A DNA stretch of 64,000 nucleotides from Cudoniella acicularis (Eukaryota > Ascomycota > Leotiomycetes > Helotiales > Helotiaceae): contig JAAMPI010000042.1 of the NCBI GenBank assembly GCA_013054445.1, positions 20,444-84,443 on the forward strand, written 5' to 3'. Below, one piece after another: positions 10,998 to 22,268 of the stretch. How positions within the stretch are numbered: position 1 is the first letter of the stretch; every line of letters starts with the position of its first letter. Below the pieces are notes generated by a model. That model did no database searches, was not told the DNA's origin, and was given only the letters and a program-made list of their open reading frames with translations. Both the position numbers and the translations under genes were made by a program.

Positions 10998-13900
10998 TTA
11001 TCCAGCAGTAGTCAAAACGTATGAAGTAATGGCGCTCATCCTCTCACTCGTAAGCTTCAAAGATATTCGTAGCATCTCTTGTGCGACGTCCGGGTCGGCT
11101 TTTTGCAGTTTCTCCCAGTTGTCTCGGTCCATGAGCCACGTCACGCAGTTACGTTCTGCTTGAACCGTGGCAGTGCGATCTGTTTCTGAGAAGAATGGAA
11201 GCTCCCCGCAGGTAGTACCCGCTACGATACTTTCGAAATATCTTCCTTGTGGGAGGTCATAATCTGCTCGAAGTATACCCTCTTCGAGGAGATAAAAGCC
11301 CTCGGCGGCTTCACCACAATGATATAAAACTGTGCCGGCGAGATACTCCTTCTTTTTGAAGAAAGGCACAACACGGAACCAGAAGTCTTCATTCTCCTTA
11401 GTCAGACCTTGAAAAGTTTGGAGAATAAGCCGTAGGGGTTCCTTGAAATTCAGATACCTGGACTCTGCCGGGCTTTCATCGAGAGTAGTAGACGCTACCA
11501 TTTGCAGGTGATTTCGTCGTGGCGAACTAAATTGAGCATCGACGGAATGTTGCGCGGGCGAGGATCCCCGATCAGGAACTTCCAGGTGGCTTGGTGCGTT
11601 TCGTCGTATCCGGGCTTCTTTGCTGGTATATAACGTCTTCAGCAGCTCATTCTCACAGCTCTCCAGAGCCGAATTGAGATCAGCAAATAACTTAACCTCA
11701 TTGCCATCCTGACCAAGGCCAACATTGAACAACGTCATGCCCAATAGCCCTCCCGGATTGACACCACTCATGACCAGAGTTACTCCCTTTTTACTAAATA
11801 TCCTGTTCAGTCGATTGAATGCTTCTGCAGCAGAGTAGTCGATCCCAGTGACGTGACAAAGATCCAAGACCAAAAAGCGAATCGGTCGTTCGTGAAATGC
11901 TTCATCGTCAATCAAGGCACGAAGGCGTTCCTCAACGCTAACAATAGTGCCAAAGAAAAGATACCCGGCTAACTTTGTGACGTGGACCTGCTCTCCTGCC
12001 TTCCGCAAATATCGATACTGTGTCTGGTTTCTTCGAACTGTAGAGCCAGCAATCTCCCCAGAGTATGAGGCACGGATTGCTGGGACTCTCGAGGTATAAA
12101 CCACGAGAGAAACGAAAGCAAGGCCAATTCCGATGAAAATACCAATTACAAAATCATAGATACCCATGACGAGCACGATCGTTATTACCTAGCTATGTTA
12201 GTTTCGAGTAGTGTGCAATGAATGTATACACATGACTTACAGTTAGGTATTCAAGTAATTTGAGCTTCTTCCTAGGTTCCCAGACTGCTTCAAGGAACAA
12301 CTCTAGTCCAAGAACAAAAATCAAGACTCCAACCATCATCACTGGGATGAATCCAATGATAACGGGGCCTATAATGAGAATTCCCACAGTTAAGATGGCG
12401 AGCATGACACCTGGGACAAAAGGGGGTTAGCTTCCGCACATTATCTTGGATCAGGGGTAACAATATAGAGGAATACGCCATGCTCAACGATCCATGCTTT
12501 GAAAAACAGGCGATGAAGGAACTAGGAAATCCGAACAGCCTTACCAGCAACACGGCTATCACCGCCGCTTCGGTAGAAGAGAACGCTATTGGCGTAGACC
12601 AGGTAGTTTTGTATGCTCCCTACGAAACCAGAGAGGGCATTTGATAAGCCATGTGCTATCAACTCTCGGTCAAGGCTCAGGTTGTCTTCTCCAACACTAA
12701 AAGCCAAAGATGGAACATTAATTGGCACATGCAAAATACCAAAAAAAAGTAAGCGCAAACATTGCCGGTATAGTCTCTGCAATCGCGCCCCAATCAACTA
12801 TTCTGAAATCTATAACTAGTTAGCTGATGTCGTGAATTTGAAATGAAACAATTGAAATAATGACGATGCATAAGGCAGGGGGCACAATTATTTTCCGAAC
12901 ATACCATATAAAGTATAAAAATACCACCAAGGCTCCCCAGCTTCTGGACCGGCAAAGATCCAGCCCGACTTGGTGAGGTTACCTAAGTCCAATTCGTCAA
13001 GGGAGAATACAAAGAAGTAGAAGATGGCGGGAATTGTTAAGATGTAGGCCGGCAGGAAGTATCTGTTGTTGATCTTCTGTTGCAAATGGTAGAGGATCAA
13101 TGCCAAAGAGAATGGGATAATCCATAGAACCAAGGTATCTAGCTGGAACATTTTCCGAAGTGTGGCACCATCATAGTTGAGATTTCCATCTAAACGAGCA
13201 GACACCTCAAACCCTGTTGCAATTAAGAACCACCCGACTCCTCCAATGCAGCCGGTAAGAATGTGACGGGGAATAAAGCCAACGATATATCCGAAACGGA
13301 AAATTCCCATGAGGAAGAAGACAATTCCTGTAAGAACAGAGCTGATAGCGTAGGAGGTGATGGTAGTTGCGATGACGGCTTTAGGATTGTCCTCGCCAAC
13401 CTTTGCCATGATTGTGAAAGCCATTTTGTGGAAGAAAGGTACTACTTCAATCTACATCTAATTAGTGCTGCGTGCAAGGTTATTATAACAAGAACATACC
13501 ATCTCCGACCCAATGCCTCCACGGAACCGGCTTCCTCCAAGGGAGTAGACCAATTGAGATATGATACAGCTGATGTAGAACATTGAGATACCCGCTGAAC
13601 CGAGTTTCTCGAAAATAGGTTGCCCAAGCGGGAACAAAATCATCCCTGAAGCCACATTATTAGTAACTTGCTACGGTGATACTATTACATTTACTCTGAT
13701 GGGACAACTTGATAATAATTCAACTGGAATGCTCCTTCCAGGAGAGGTATTTCCAATATATGACGCAATGACTGGGGAGTTAAGCGAGTATTTCTTGAAG
13801 TACGTACCGTATGACAAGGCGTCTAAAATATTCAGAAGAAGGCCCAAGATAACCGCCGGTAAATAGCCAACAGGAGCAACCACGGCATTGTTCCAAATGG

Positions 13901-14885
13901 CCCTTTTATCCCAGCTCTTGGGATTGAGGGCAAGCCGGGCGGCATTTGCAGCCTTCTCCTTTGGCCATGATATTGCTTTCCAAAATTTTGGCCAGGATTT
14001 ATTTCTTATAAGCTCTTGCCGCTCAAGATCCTGCTCTCCACGTATCCAATCCGGATGTGGGGGATGGGAAACTTGATTTTTCTTTAAAAGAGGGGTTCTT
14101 TCGTCTTCACACACACCGTCCGCTGTTATGATCAACCGTCGCGGCTCCACACTAGTTTCCGCGTGAATTCCATTTGGTAACAATTGACTTTCTCTAGCTT
14201 GTCCATTCAGCGGGGAGGCTTTGGGTAGAGATGCATCGGGAGGAGACCTCCGTAGCATATTCGAAAGAGCAGAAGACGAGGAAGGCTTGTCAGGGAAAGG
14301 AACACCTTCAGGGGAGACGGGTTCTGAGACTTCATGTATGGTGCTCTGGCGTAAAGCTTCGGCTTCTCGATTCAAGGCCGATTCGCTATCAGATCCGCCA
14401 AAGTAGGATTCCAGTTGTGTTTGAACAGATCTGTGAGGTGGGGGAGAGGCGCTGTGCGCTGAGCCTCGGTCTGAAAGAGCGTACGAAGCAAGCTCTGCGG
14501 TATCTTCTCGAACGCTTCGGGCGAATTGTGCATTATCAATTGGAGCTTGCTTAGTATTAGCTAACAGATACCAGAATCTAGGAATAGCAGAAGCCTTTTC
14601 GATAGCGAAAGCTTCTACTACAACGGAAACCCCCATGGAAGCCGACTTACCTAAAGCTCCTTGATAAGACAAATGTACCGAAGACCGTGTAGGTTCTCTG
14701 TGACTGGAGGCATTTGATGGGTTGAGGGGTATAGGTTGTGATTCATGATAGGCCCGGAAAGAGCCATAATTGGCATCTGAAGCGTTTGACATGGCATCCT
14801 GCGAATCTGTGGTACTAGGGATACCTCTGGGACTTGAATGCGAACTGGCAGACGGCGCTCGCAATCTGCGGGACGGCAGCGACAT
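10998..14885 (-). CDS. SulP-family transporter with STAS and cyclic-nucleotide domains, Vsb1-like, carrying a +1 frameshift
   Basis: Resembles yeast YGR125W/Vsb1, a vacuolar membrane protein needed for storage of basic amino acids. Exons: 14885-13808, 13645-13500, 13451-12905, 12809-12545, 12410-12241, 12188-10998. All junctions keep frame, but the sum is 3397 nt, one base too many. The surplus lies in exon 4, in a run of eight T (A on the plus strand, 12731-12738); seven would give continuous [14 protein letters not shown] and a protein of about 1131 aa. Order of parts: disordered Ser-rich N-terminus (1-320), membrane SulP core (about 340-760, with [13 protein letters not shown] and GGDSRVAG), STAS domain (about 780-900, [19 protein letters not shown]), cyclic-nucleotide-binding-like domain (about 1000-1110, [13 protein letters not shown] and [16 protein letters not shown]). 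A possible further intron of 105 nt inside exon 1 (14650-14546) would not change the frame. Whether the frameshift is real cannot be told from this sequence. Confidence 0.88.
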
Positions 14886-16561
14886 AGCGATAGCGAAGGG
14901 GGAGGGGAGGTGGAGGTGAAAGTGTTGTTTGGATGTCGAGTATCAAACTGAAGACAGAAGGGAACGGGAACGGGAGAAGCTTACAGTACTTTCCAAGTAG
15001 CCGGCTGGCTCACAGCAAGACGGTACATGTACATGTACTCGTACTCACCTCACCTCCCGAGGCAAGCACGTATCTAATCATCATCCCGTTGCATCGTAGG
15101 GTGATTTTGCTGCTTGCAAGAGATGGGCTAGAGGGCAGAGGCCGATAGTCGCAGGGCACCTGGAACTCTAGCAGGGCCACCCATGGGCCTGTGGGCCTGT
15201 GGCACAGCACCAGTGCCCCACCAAGCTGTACAGCTTTTCTCCATGCATGCAAACGCGACGACGAGGGCGAATGGCGAGTCTTGGCGACAAGATTGTGCCA
15301 GCCTGCCAGCCTGCAAGGGTTTTGGGCGTTGAGCCTTCAAAGTCCAAGGACGGGAGCGCTCGTGGATAGCCTCTTTCCGGACGCTCTGTACCTGTCCCTG
15401 TTCCTGTACAAGCGTGGAGTGCCACCGACCACTGACGGAGGATTGCAAGGCCTTCAAGGAGTCGGTGGCGCTTCTTCTGGGAAAAGGGCAAGGAGAGCAT
15501 GGCCATATAAGCATCAGGCTAGGTTCAATGGCGAATTCATTAATGCGGTGCCATGTATTGTACAGCAGAAATTACAACGTTGAGATTTAGTTCCAGGGCA
15601 AGACATGTGATGTCAGAATTGAGTGAGGGGTGGGAACGCCACAGCAGTTTTTTTTTTTCTTCACCTTCTGCCGGGAAAAGCCCCGAGTGCCTCTCGCAAT
15701 CCAGCGAATTGGGCACGAGTTGGCGCACGTTGAGGAACTCGGGACTTCGCGACACTTGTGCCGCTAAACACTGTTGCTTACTGGCTGGAGGGCCATGAAG
15801 ACAGGGTCCGAAAGGCCCTCTTTTACAGTTCGAGTCATTTTATCAACTCCATGACCGCTGACCAGCCTTCTGCCATCGTGCAGTGAAACCCCCCTTTCAC
15901 TTCGCGTACCACTACATGTACGATAGTACGATACCCCGCACTATGCAATGGATCCTAGAGCGACTGACTGAGCAAATAATGGTACATTACATGCATGTTG
16001 GCGCCTTTCAACCTCATTTGCTAAAGCATCTCTTTCGCAGTTTTACTGTTCACATGATTTTGCAAAAAGTTCGTCATTGTCCCCTCTTTCTGCTGCTAGC
16101 TCCTCCTTCCTGCTAACGCTCATGGCAATGCACACATTCGGTATATTGGCCCACAGTGCTGCACATTTATGGCACCGTAGCTATGCGAAATAGCTTGTGG
16201 AACAAACCCTGCCCCTGCACCTCCTCTCCACTCAACCCCTCTCCGTTTCAGGGCTGTAGAGTTTTCTCTTGCCATCCCGCAGCTAAGCAGAGTCCATCCG
16301 GTCCAGATATATGCGCCGTCAATCGTAGCGGGTCGTCTCGTGAGTCCAGGATTCTAGGGCAGCTACTGCTATGGTCTCCTAGATCGCTTCGAGATGCCCC
16401 AATGGTTGAGAAATGCCTTGATGGATAGGAGCACCCGCGTTATACTTCTAAGCCGCATCTGTAGGAGGGTACCCCGCGCTTTCAACAACAGAATCCTTCC
16501 GCAAGGATAGGCCTAGCATAGGAGACTGGGCGATGGAATTAGACGTGCTCATATGCTAGCT
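14886..16561. other. Intergenic region
   Basis: About 1.7 kb upstream of the Vsb1-like gene and downstream of PSF1. Several 60-130-codon ORFs overlap at 15128-15583 on both strands in a GC-rich patch; none has a recognisable domain. A short ACATGTACATGT palindrome lies at about 15027-15038. No gene supported. Confidence 0.6.
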
Positions 16562-17324
16562 TCAGCTGAGCTTCTGCAAGTATCCTTGTGCGATCAATCG
16601 CTCAACATCCCCTTTCCGAACGAAGAATTGCGAATTCTTGGTGAGGTTTATTGTCCTGTAACACCCAATTAGCATACTGGCAGATACGTCTTGCAGCTAA
16701 TAAATGCATACCCGTATTCGGTTTGTATCTCGCCGGCATTCTTCAAGACTCGAACATCGATAAACAAATCTCGTGGGGGTTCAAGGCTGCCAGTCAAATC
16801 GATGTCCGTCCATTTCCCCTTGTATGCAGATAATAGTTCGCCGTATTGCCTGACATATTCCTCTTCTTCAGGACTTAGGCTGCTGCTGTTGCCTTCACCA
16901 TTTCCTAAATCCGCACTACCATTTTGTCCCTCCCCAGGCATTCTCTGTTGCTGTGCTGCCAGATCTGCCACATCGCTACCATTCCAAACCATTTCCTCTA
17001 GCTTGTCTGTACGCGTTCGATGATAGGCAAGAAGACAACGCTTGTTCCTGCGCATACAAAGATGGTTCACGAAAAGCCTGCATGCTGCTGCCGGATCGTC
17101 AGAGGGATTGAAAGAATTATTGAATGGCTGGAGGATATTTGTAGCATCCTTGTCGAGTTCTCGAACTTCTCGAGCAACAGCGCGTACTATCTCAGTCTGA
17201 TACGGAGGAAGGTGCTCAAGTTTTTGAGTCCGCTTGGCGTGCTGCACCTAGAGGAAATGTTAATGAGCATCCGATTTACATTTCCACGGACACATACCAG
17301 CTTGTTGCCCAAATCGCCGTACAT
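16562..17324 (-). CDS. PSF1: DNA replication complex GINS subunit Psf1
   Basis: Subunit of the GINS complex, part of the CMG replicative helicase in the nucleus. Exons: 17324-17298 (nine codons, MYGDLGNKL), 17247-16712 and 16655-16562; total 657 nt, 218 aa, close to the usual Psf1 length. The central HRTRTDKLEEMVWNG and the preceding NHLCMRRNKRCLLAYHR are hallmarks of Psf1. The last exon supplies the B-domain, INLTKNSQFFVRKGDVERL, which a single-frame reading would miss. A Ser/Gly/Glu-rich linker lies at about residues 110-140. The promoter carries an inverted pair of GAACGCG sites 60-84 bp upstream of the ATG (separate entry). Confidence 0.93.
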
Positions 17325-17383
17325 TGGTGTGGAAGAGCTGTAAACAAACAATCTGTCAGCCTTGCTGTGTTTAGGTAAGGGAT

Positions 17384-17408
17384 CGCGTTCTTGACACTTA
17401 GGAACGCG
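17384..17408. promoter_or_regulatory. Inverted pair of ACGCG-type sites upstream of PSF1
   Basis: CGCGTTC at 17384-17390 and GAACGCG at 17402-17408 form a perfect 7-bp inverted repeat with an 11-nt spacer, 60-84 bp upstream of the PSF1 ATG. The ACGCG core is what fungal MBF (Mbp1/Swi6) binds at G1/S genes, and PSF1 is a replication gene. Another CGCGCGC stretch follows at about 17419-17425. The motif is seen; the regulatory role is inferred. Confidence 0.4.
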
Positions 17409-18237
17409 CCTACTTTATCGCGCGCTTATTTAGCGCTTAGTGACGCATCGGAACAACGACATTAGAGTGTTATGAAGCCTGGAATCTACCTAGGCATGAC
17501 AGCTCTCATCACATAACAGCCTGCTATGATTGCATAAGACATCTCTCAACAGCCTAATATCTTCACGATTTTATCTGAGCTAAGATTGAGAATGAGGTCT
17601 TCCTCCTATCGACCTCCTATCAAGCACAAGCGGCTACCTGCATGAACAATGGGCTTTGTTTTGAGATTACTCCTTTTGTGCTCATTTCAGGGTTCGAGTC
17701 GGTTCCTCTCTACAATCAATACCTCACTCAAACCAGGCATCAGTCACTTTACACCTTGACACTTTCTTGGATATGGTTGAATATGAACGCTCTCGAACCG
17801 GTCTATTTCCAACGGGAGTGAGGAGCAGACCGTCGAAAGAGGACATCGCCCATCAGATATATTTTATGACCGTACGAATCAAGACTTCGGACACAATATA
17901 TTGGCCACAGAGCATCGCTCCATTTAGATGGGGTTTTGTTGGGGCGGGATCGCGAACCTTTCGATCCATCACTGCATTACAAAGTGTCGAGTAGAGTATT
18001 TCGCGGGCAACAACCTCGCCTACTCTGTAAATACAAGAAGCCACCTTGGTATGTCACCTTGTATGAAAAAAACTTAAAAAATCCACCTTTTGGAATGAAA
18101 CATGTCGACCTCCAACGCCTTCAATCGCTTCCCAATCCATGCTCTTATCACCCTTTCCGTTTCTCGGAATGCTCAATCCAGCCACATTATCACGACAGTT
18201 TCCTAAGCACCAACTCCTTCAATATCAACTTCCGAAA
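17409..18237. other. Intergenic region
   Basis: About 0.8 kb between the PSF1 promoter and the 3' end of the HMG-box gene, both on the minus strand. The short ORFs on either strand at 17767-18044 overlap each other and carry no domain. No tRNA is convincing despite an isolated GGTTCGAGTC-like string near 17690. Confidence 0.55.
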
Positions 18238-19914
18238 CTATTCACCATCCATCCACTTGTCAAACTCCTGTCCAGGATCTAATGACTCAACGTGCCAACC
18301 GTCTTGATTTCCCTTCAGGACATTCATGTGTGGATCTTGAATCGGCATGCCCTCCTGGTGCTGATCCAAGTCTCCAAATGAAATAAGAGGGTCGCCCAAC
18401 TGGGGATCAACCATACCCAAGGAAGAGTGCAACTTTGGGTCACCGTGTTGAGTGTTGCCAAAATACACACCCTCAGTGTGATGATTCGCAAAGTTATTGT
18501 CGTGGTACAGGTCTAGCTCGCCCGAAGACAACAAAGAAGGGTCGATTTTATGTTCTGGTGCTGGTGCGGGTTGCCCTTCAAATTGCGGAAACGGATTCAT
18601 CATGTCGAACTCTTGGCCTCCTGGCAACCCAAGGTATGAGTGCACGCCAGGTGCGGCGGTCTTGGTAAGAATCACGTCTTGAGCTCCAGATATTGTTGGG
18701 TTCTGTCGAATGGTTTGCTGGTAATACTCACCACTCTGCAAGTTGCCTTGATATTGTGCTGGTGGAGGCCGTCCAGGGTTGGTGGCTTGATACGACGATT
18801 TGTTGTATGTGCCGTAGTTTGGCGAGTTTTCCCTGGATGAGTATTGATATGCGGACCTTGTACTTGGATACATGACTGGCTGGTTTTGGGGTGGCTTAGT
18901 TCGTTGAGCATGTTTCGACTTTTTGGATCTCCTGGTAGTCCCGGTTCCCCAGTCATAATCTGACAGTTCCGAATCATCTGTCAAGGGCTCTTCAGAATGT
19001 TTTCTCTTAGGTGTTTTTGCTGTTCCCGGCTTTGTTGGGGAGAACTTATAGCCCGGGTGTGCGTTCTGGTGGTTGATGCGTTCGATTCTGGCCCATTCGT
19101 TGAATTGCTCCTTGACTTCCTCGGGCTCTAGTGGCCAACTGTCCCCACACACTTGTGAGACCACCTGATGATTGTTTTGCAGACACCAGTCTTTCGTACG
19201 GTTTTGATAGGCCTTTCGATAGAGCATAAAGGAGTTCATTGGGCGTTTCACTTTGCCTGGTATCTTTCCTTCTTCTACCTCTTTACGTCGTTCTTCCGCA
19301 GATCGATTGACATAGGTTTCGATGTCCGCGACAGGTACATGCTTCCAGTCCTTCGTCAATTCGCTCAGAGGCTTCTCAAGCTTGGCGACTTTTTTTTTCT
19401 GCTTTGATCTTCTCCTTTATTTTTTTGGGCTTTGGTGTCTTGTCGACCCTGGATCTGGCTTCGGGTTTTGGTCTCAAACTTTGCGGACTTCGCTGAACCC
19501 CCAACCCGCTTCTCGTATGTAACATGTCATGTGTGTTCATTGACGGCGTGGGTGGTGATGTTGCGGGTGTACTGTATTGGTCGTGATACATGGCTCCGTG
19601 GTATTCCGGGTGGAAGTTTTCCTGCTGCGGCGTCAATAGGGGCCAAGGGAAGATCTCACTCAACTCACGTAGTGAATTCCTAGACCAGAATCTGGGTACT
19701 GATGTTGATAGCCATACCTGGGTTGCTGGCCGCGATAGGCATGGACGTCGTCTTGGGAGTGGTGAGGAGAGCCGTAATTTGATTGCAGATGAACGGCTTC
19801 GCCATGCTCAAAATTGTCTTGGGGAAAGGATGTGTTCGAGTTGTGTTGGACCAGATGATGGAGATCATGCTGAAGAAGCTCGCCATTCGTCGCGGGAGGT
19901 GGGGATTGAGCCAT
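18238..19914 (-). CDS. HMG-box transcription factor, Ste11/FMF-1-like, carrying a +1 frameshift
   Basis: Nuclear DNA-binding factor of the MATA-HMG type. The box (about residues 208-280 of the corrected protein) has KRPMNSFMLYRKAYQNRTKDW, then HQVVSQVCGDSWPLEPEEV and HPGYKFSPTK. It looks closest to the Ste11-related family that includes Neurospora FMF-1, needed for fertility; I am moderately sure of that subfamily. Exons: 19914-19669 and 19624-18238, separated by a 44-nt intron with a GTGAGT donor. The sum is 1633 nt, one too many. A run of nine A (T on plus, 19390-19398) ends the frame at AEKKSRQA-stop; eight A would give AEKKVAKLEKPLSELTKDW and 543 aa. The N-terminus is Gln/His-rich, followed by a basic Lys-rich stretch; the C-terminus is Gln/Tyr/Pro-rich and may activate transcription. 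Confidence 0.85.
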
Positions 19915-22268
19915 CTCTTAGTTGGTCCGCCTCGTGTTGTTCCTGTGACAAAGATAGGCACGATTTCGATTTGACTTTAGTTGCTAAAACGATCACGCCT
20001 TTGTGAAAGCCAAGCGGTTGAACGAAGTGCTCAGCAGATAGCGAAAAATTATGGAGAAGTGCGCTCTATTGTAGTCCGATTGCTGCTGCTTCTTGGCGCA
20101 AATCAATATAGCAGGCTGCTCGCAGCGATGCTGAAGGAGAATCTCGCAATATTCACGCGCAGGAATGACGGTATATGGTGCGAGTACAGATTGCTGTACA
20201 AATGAAGCGACGTGCGATAAGCCTTGCCGCCTGTGCTGTTGTGAGAAGGCTTCCTAAGTGACGCTCGGTAGCCCAGCGAGACCAGTGAGCTACTTAAAGA
20301 ACAGATCCGAATTCTAGAAAGGTATTCTAGAGATGTTCTTTCGCAGTAAGATAGTTCATCTGATGTGACTGCTATTAGGCTTTGGTCTGAGAAATCGATC
20401 AAGCGGGAGGGGTTTGTCTTTTCTCTCAGTTGATGCAGTATGAGAAAGTTTTGGGACGAACCTATTGCAAGCATCCGTCTTGCAGCAACCTGCCCACTTC
20501 CTAGCAGAACAGTGTTCTGGAACTGCAGCAACGAACAGCTGAGATGCCAGGTTCCAGGGCACGGTACCCCTGAATCAACACAGAGGCTCTAAGGCTTTCT
20601 GTCGTAGTCTGTCCTTTGTCGGACGGTGTGTCAAGACGTTGAGTGACTCAATAATTGGAGATACAGCGGCTTTGCAAAAGCAAGATGGTCTTTGTTTTGA
20701 AACCTTCAGTTCTAAGAAAGGATTTCCTGCTGGCCTTTATGTATTCAACATTGGCCACAGTTCAAAGGAAATTGACGGATTGGGCGATTTTGACGAAGAT
20801 AGGATTTCTGCTTTCGGCCAACCACTTTTCCGCACACAATCAATTCACGAACGCAGTGCACATAGTCAACCTCCCGAAAGCGCATTTAAGCGCTTGTTTG
20901 AGTGGCTTTGTGTGAATTTTTTGCATTATGCCATTTCCTAGATTTAAAGTCGAGATGGCTTCAATGAAATTAGCACTTCATACGGCAGGCCGCCACCTCT
21001 TCCTGTGAGGGCAAAGGACCCAATACCACAGCATCACGTTGCTTGTCACAAGCAAGACATGACTAAGATAGGTTCTCTTCGAGGCTACAAGTGAGCACAA
21101 ACAGCACGGCTTCCTCCTATTTGAGATCCATGGATGGGATCTTGTGGGTCTCTCCACCAGTTCACGCACATGCATCGGTTCGCAGCTGCTACAAGCCAGG
21201 ACAACCCTGCCCAGTCTCGGCGTATTTATGGCATCAGCCGTCGGCGAGGGATGCTTGCATAGTTACATAAATCAGCTGAGCGCTTAGTGGCTGCCTCTTC
21301 TCTCTGGAATGTCGCCTCTTCCATTTCCGGCGCAGAAAACGGGGGCAAACCCACCAGAGGCACATGATCCTCATAGGACACGTGAGAGCGAGCACACGGT
21401 GCCATACACACGCGCAGGCGGATTCTGGGGAGCTCGATGTGCGGGGAGCGCCGCTGCAAAAAGCTGTGTGTGTGCGACCCTACTGTCATGGCTATGGTTG
21501 GCATCGCAGCCACGGCACATTGCAAGGCCAAGCGAGCGTGAACTCTGCGGGTGGCTGCAGGAGCAGGCCAGCTCCTGTGAGATGGGCTAAGACTGTTTGA
21601 ACGTCTGTTTCACAAGGATCAGGACTCTTTTCCACGCATATGAAGGCTGCAATCTCTCCCATAGGTGGTGGCTGTTGAGTGATGGGTCTTGGGGTGTGCT
21701 GGAGTGTTATTGCGACACGTCTTCAGGGCATCACCGCCTTCTCCAATATTCTCCCCTACTTTGGATTGGTAGCTTGGTAAGACCGCGATTTTGAAATAGC
21801 TATCATCGTCTTACCTACTACTCATTGGTAGAGAGCTGGCCGAGCAAGTCACGACTCCGAAGCGGATGGTTGATGAACAGCCCTGTTATTTTCACCTTGC
21901 AAAGCAATCCTCAGCGTTGTTTTCAGCCCACAGCAACAAATATTGAAGCATATCACCGGCAGAGGATTCGGCTTAGCGTTTCCGGTGAGTTGATATAGAG
22001 CTATGACTAGTCCATGAACAACTTCTCGCTTCCATACTTCCAATTGCAGGCTCAAAAGCACCCCAGCTTTCCCCATTTTGTTCCTACTCCTAAAATCTTA
22101 AATACTCTCAGAGAATTTCTTTGTCAGTATAGCTAAAATGTGAAGAATTTCACCTGGCTATTCAATTTTGAAGATCTGGATTGTGTTGAACGTATTTGCA
22201 TTTTTAATCGTTGGGGTATTTTTAAATCTTTGTTTTGTGTATCACAAACATCAACAAACCTTAACCCA
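19915..22268. other. Intergenic region
   Basis: About 2.35 kb between the HMG-box gene start and the 3' end of GCV1. It should include a long promoter for the HMG factor. ORFs of 60-142 codons (for example 20103-20531 minus and 20639-20941 plus) overlap others and have no recognisable motifs. The GC-rich part at 21300-21600 is open in several frames at once. No gene supported. Confidence 0.55.

Noticed and set aside
10998..14885. Classifying the Vsb1-like gene as a pseudogene
   Set aside because: Only one homopolymer base is wrong, all splice sites and domains are intact, and there are no other stops; a sequencing error is at least as likely.
15128..15583. Overlapping frames of 80-130 codons on both strands
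   Set aside because: Several frames are open at once in a GC-rich patch, with no motif or splice logic; best explained by few stop codons.
17685..17705. GGTTCGAGTC-like string resembling a tRNA B box
   Set aside because: No matching A box or cloverleaf could be built around it.
20103..20531. 142-codon minus-strand frame
   Set aside because: No domain, no signal peptide, no clear intron structure; lies in a promoter-type region.
21226..21600. Overlapping frames of 78-101 codons on both strands
   Set aside because: Same situation as at 15 kb: composition, no recognisable protein.
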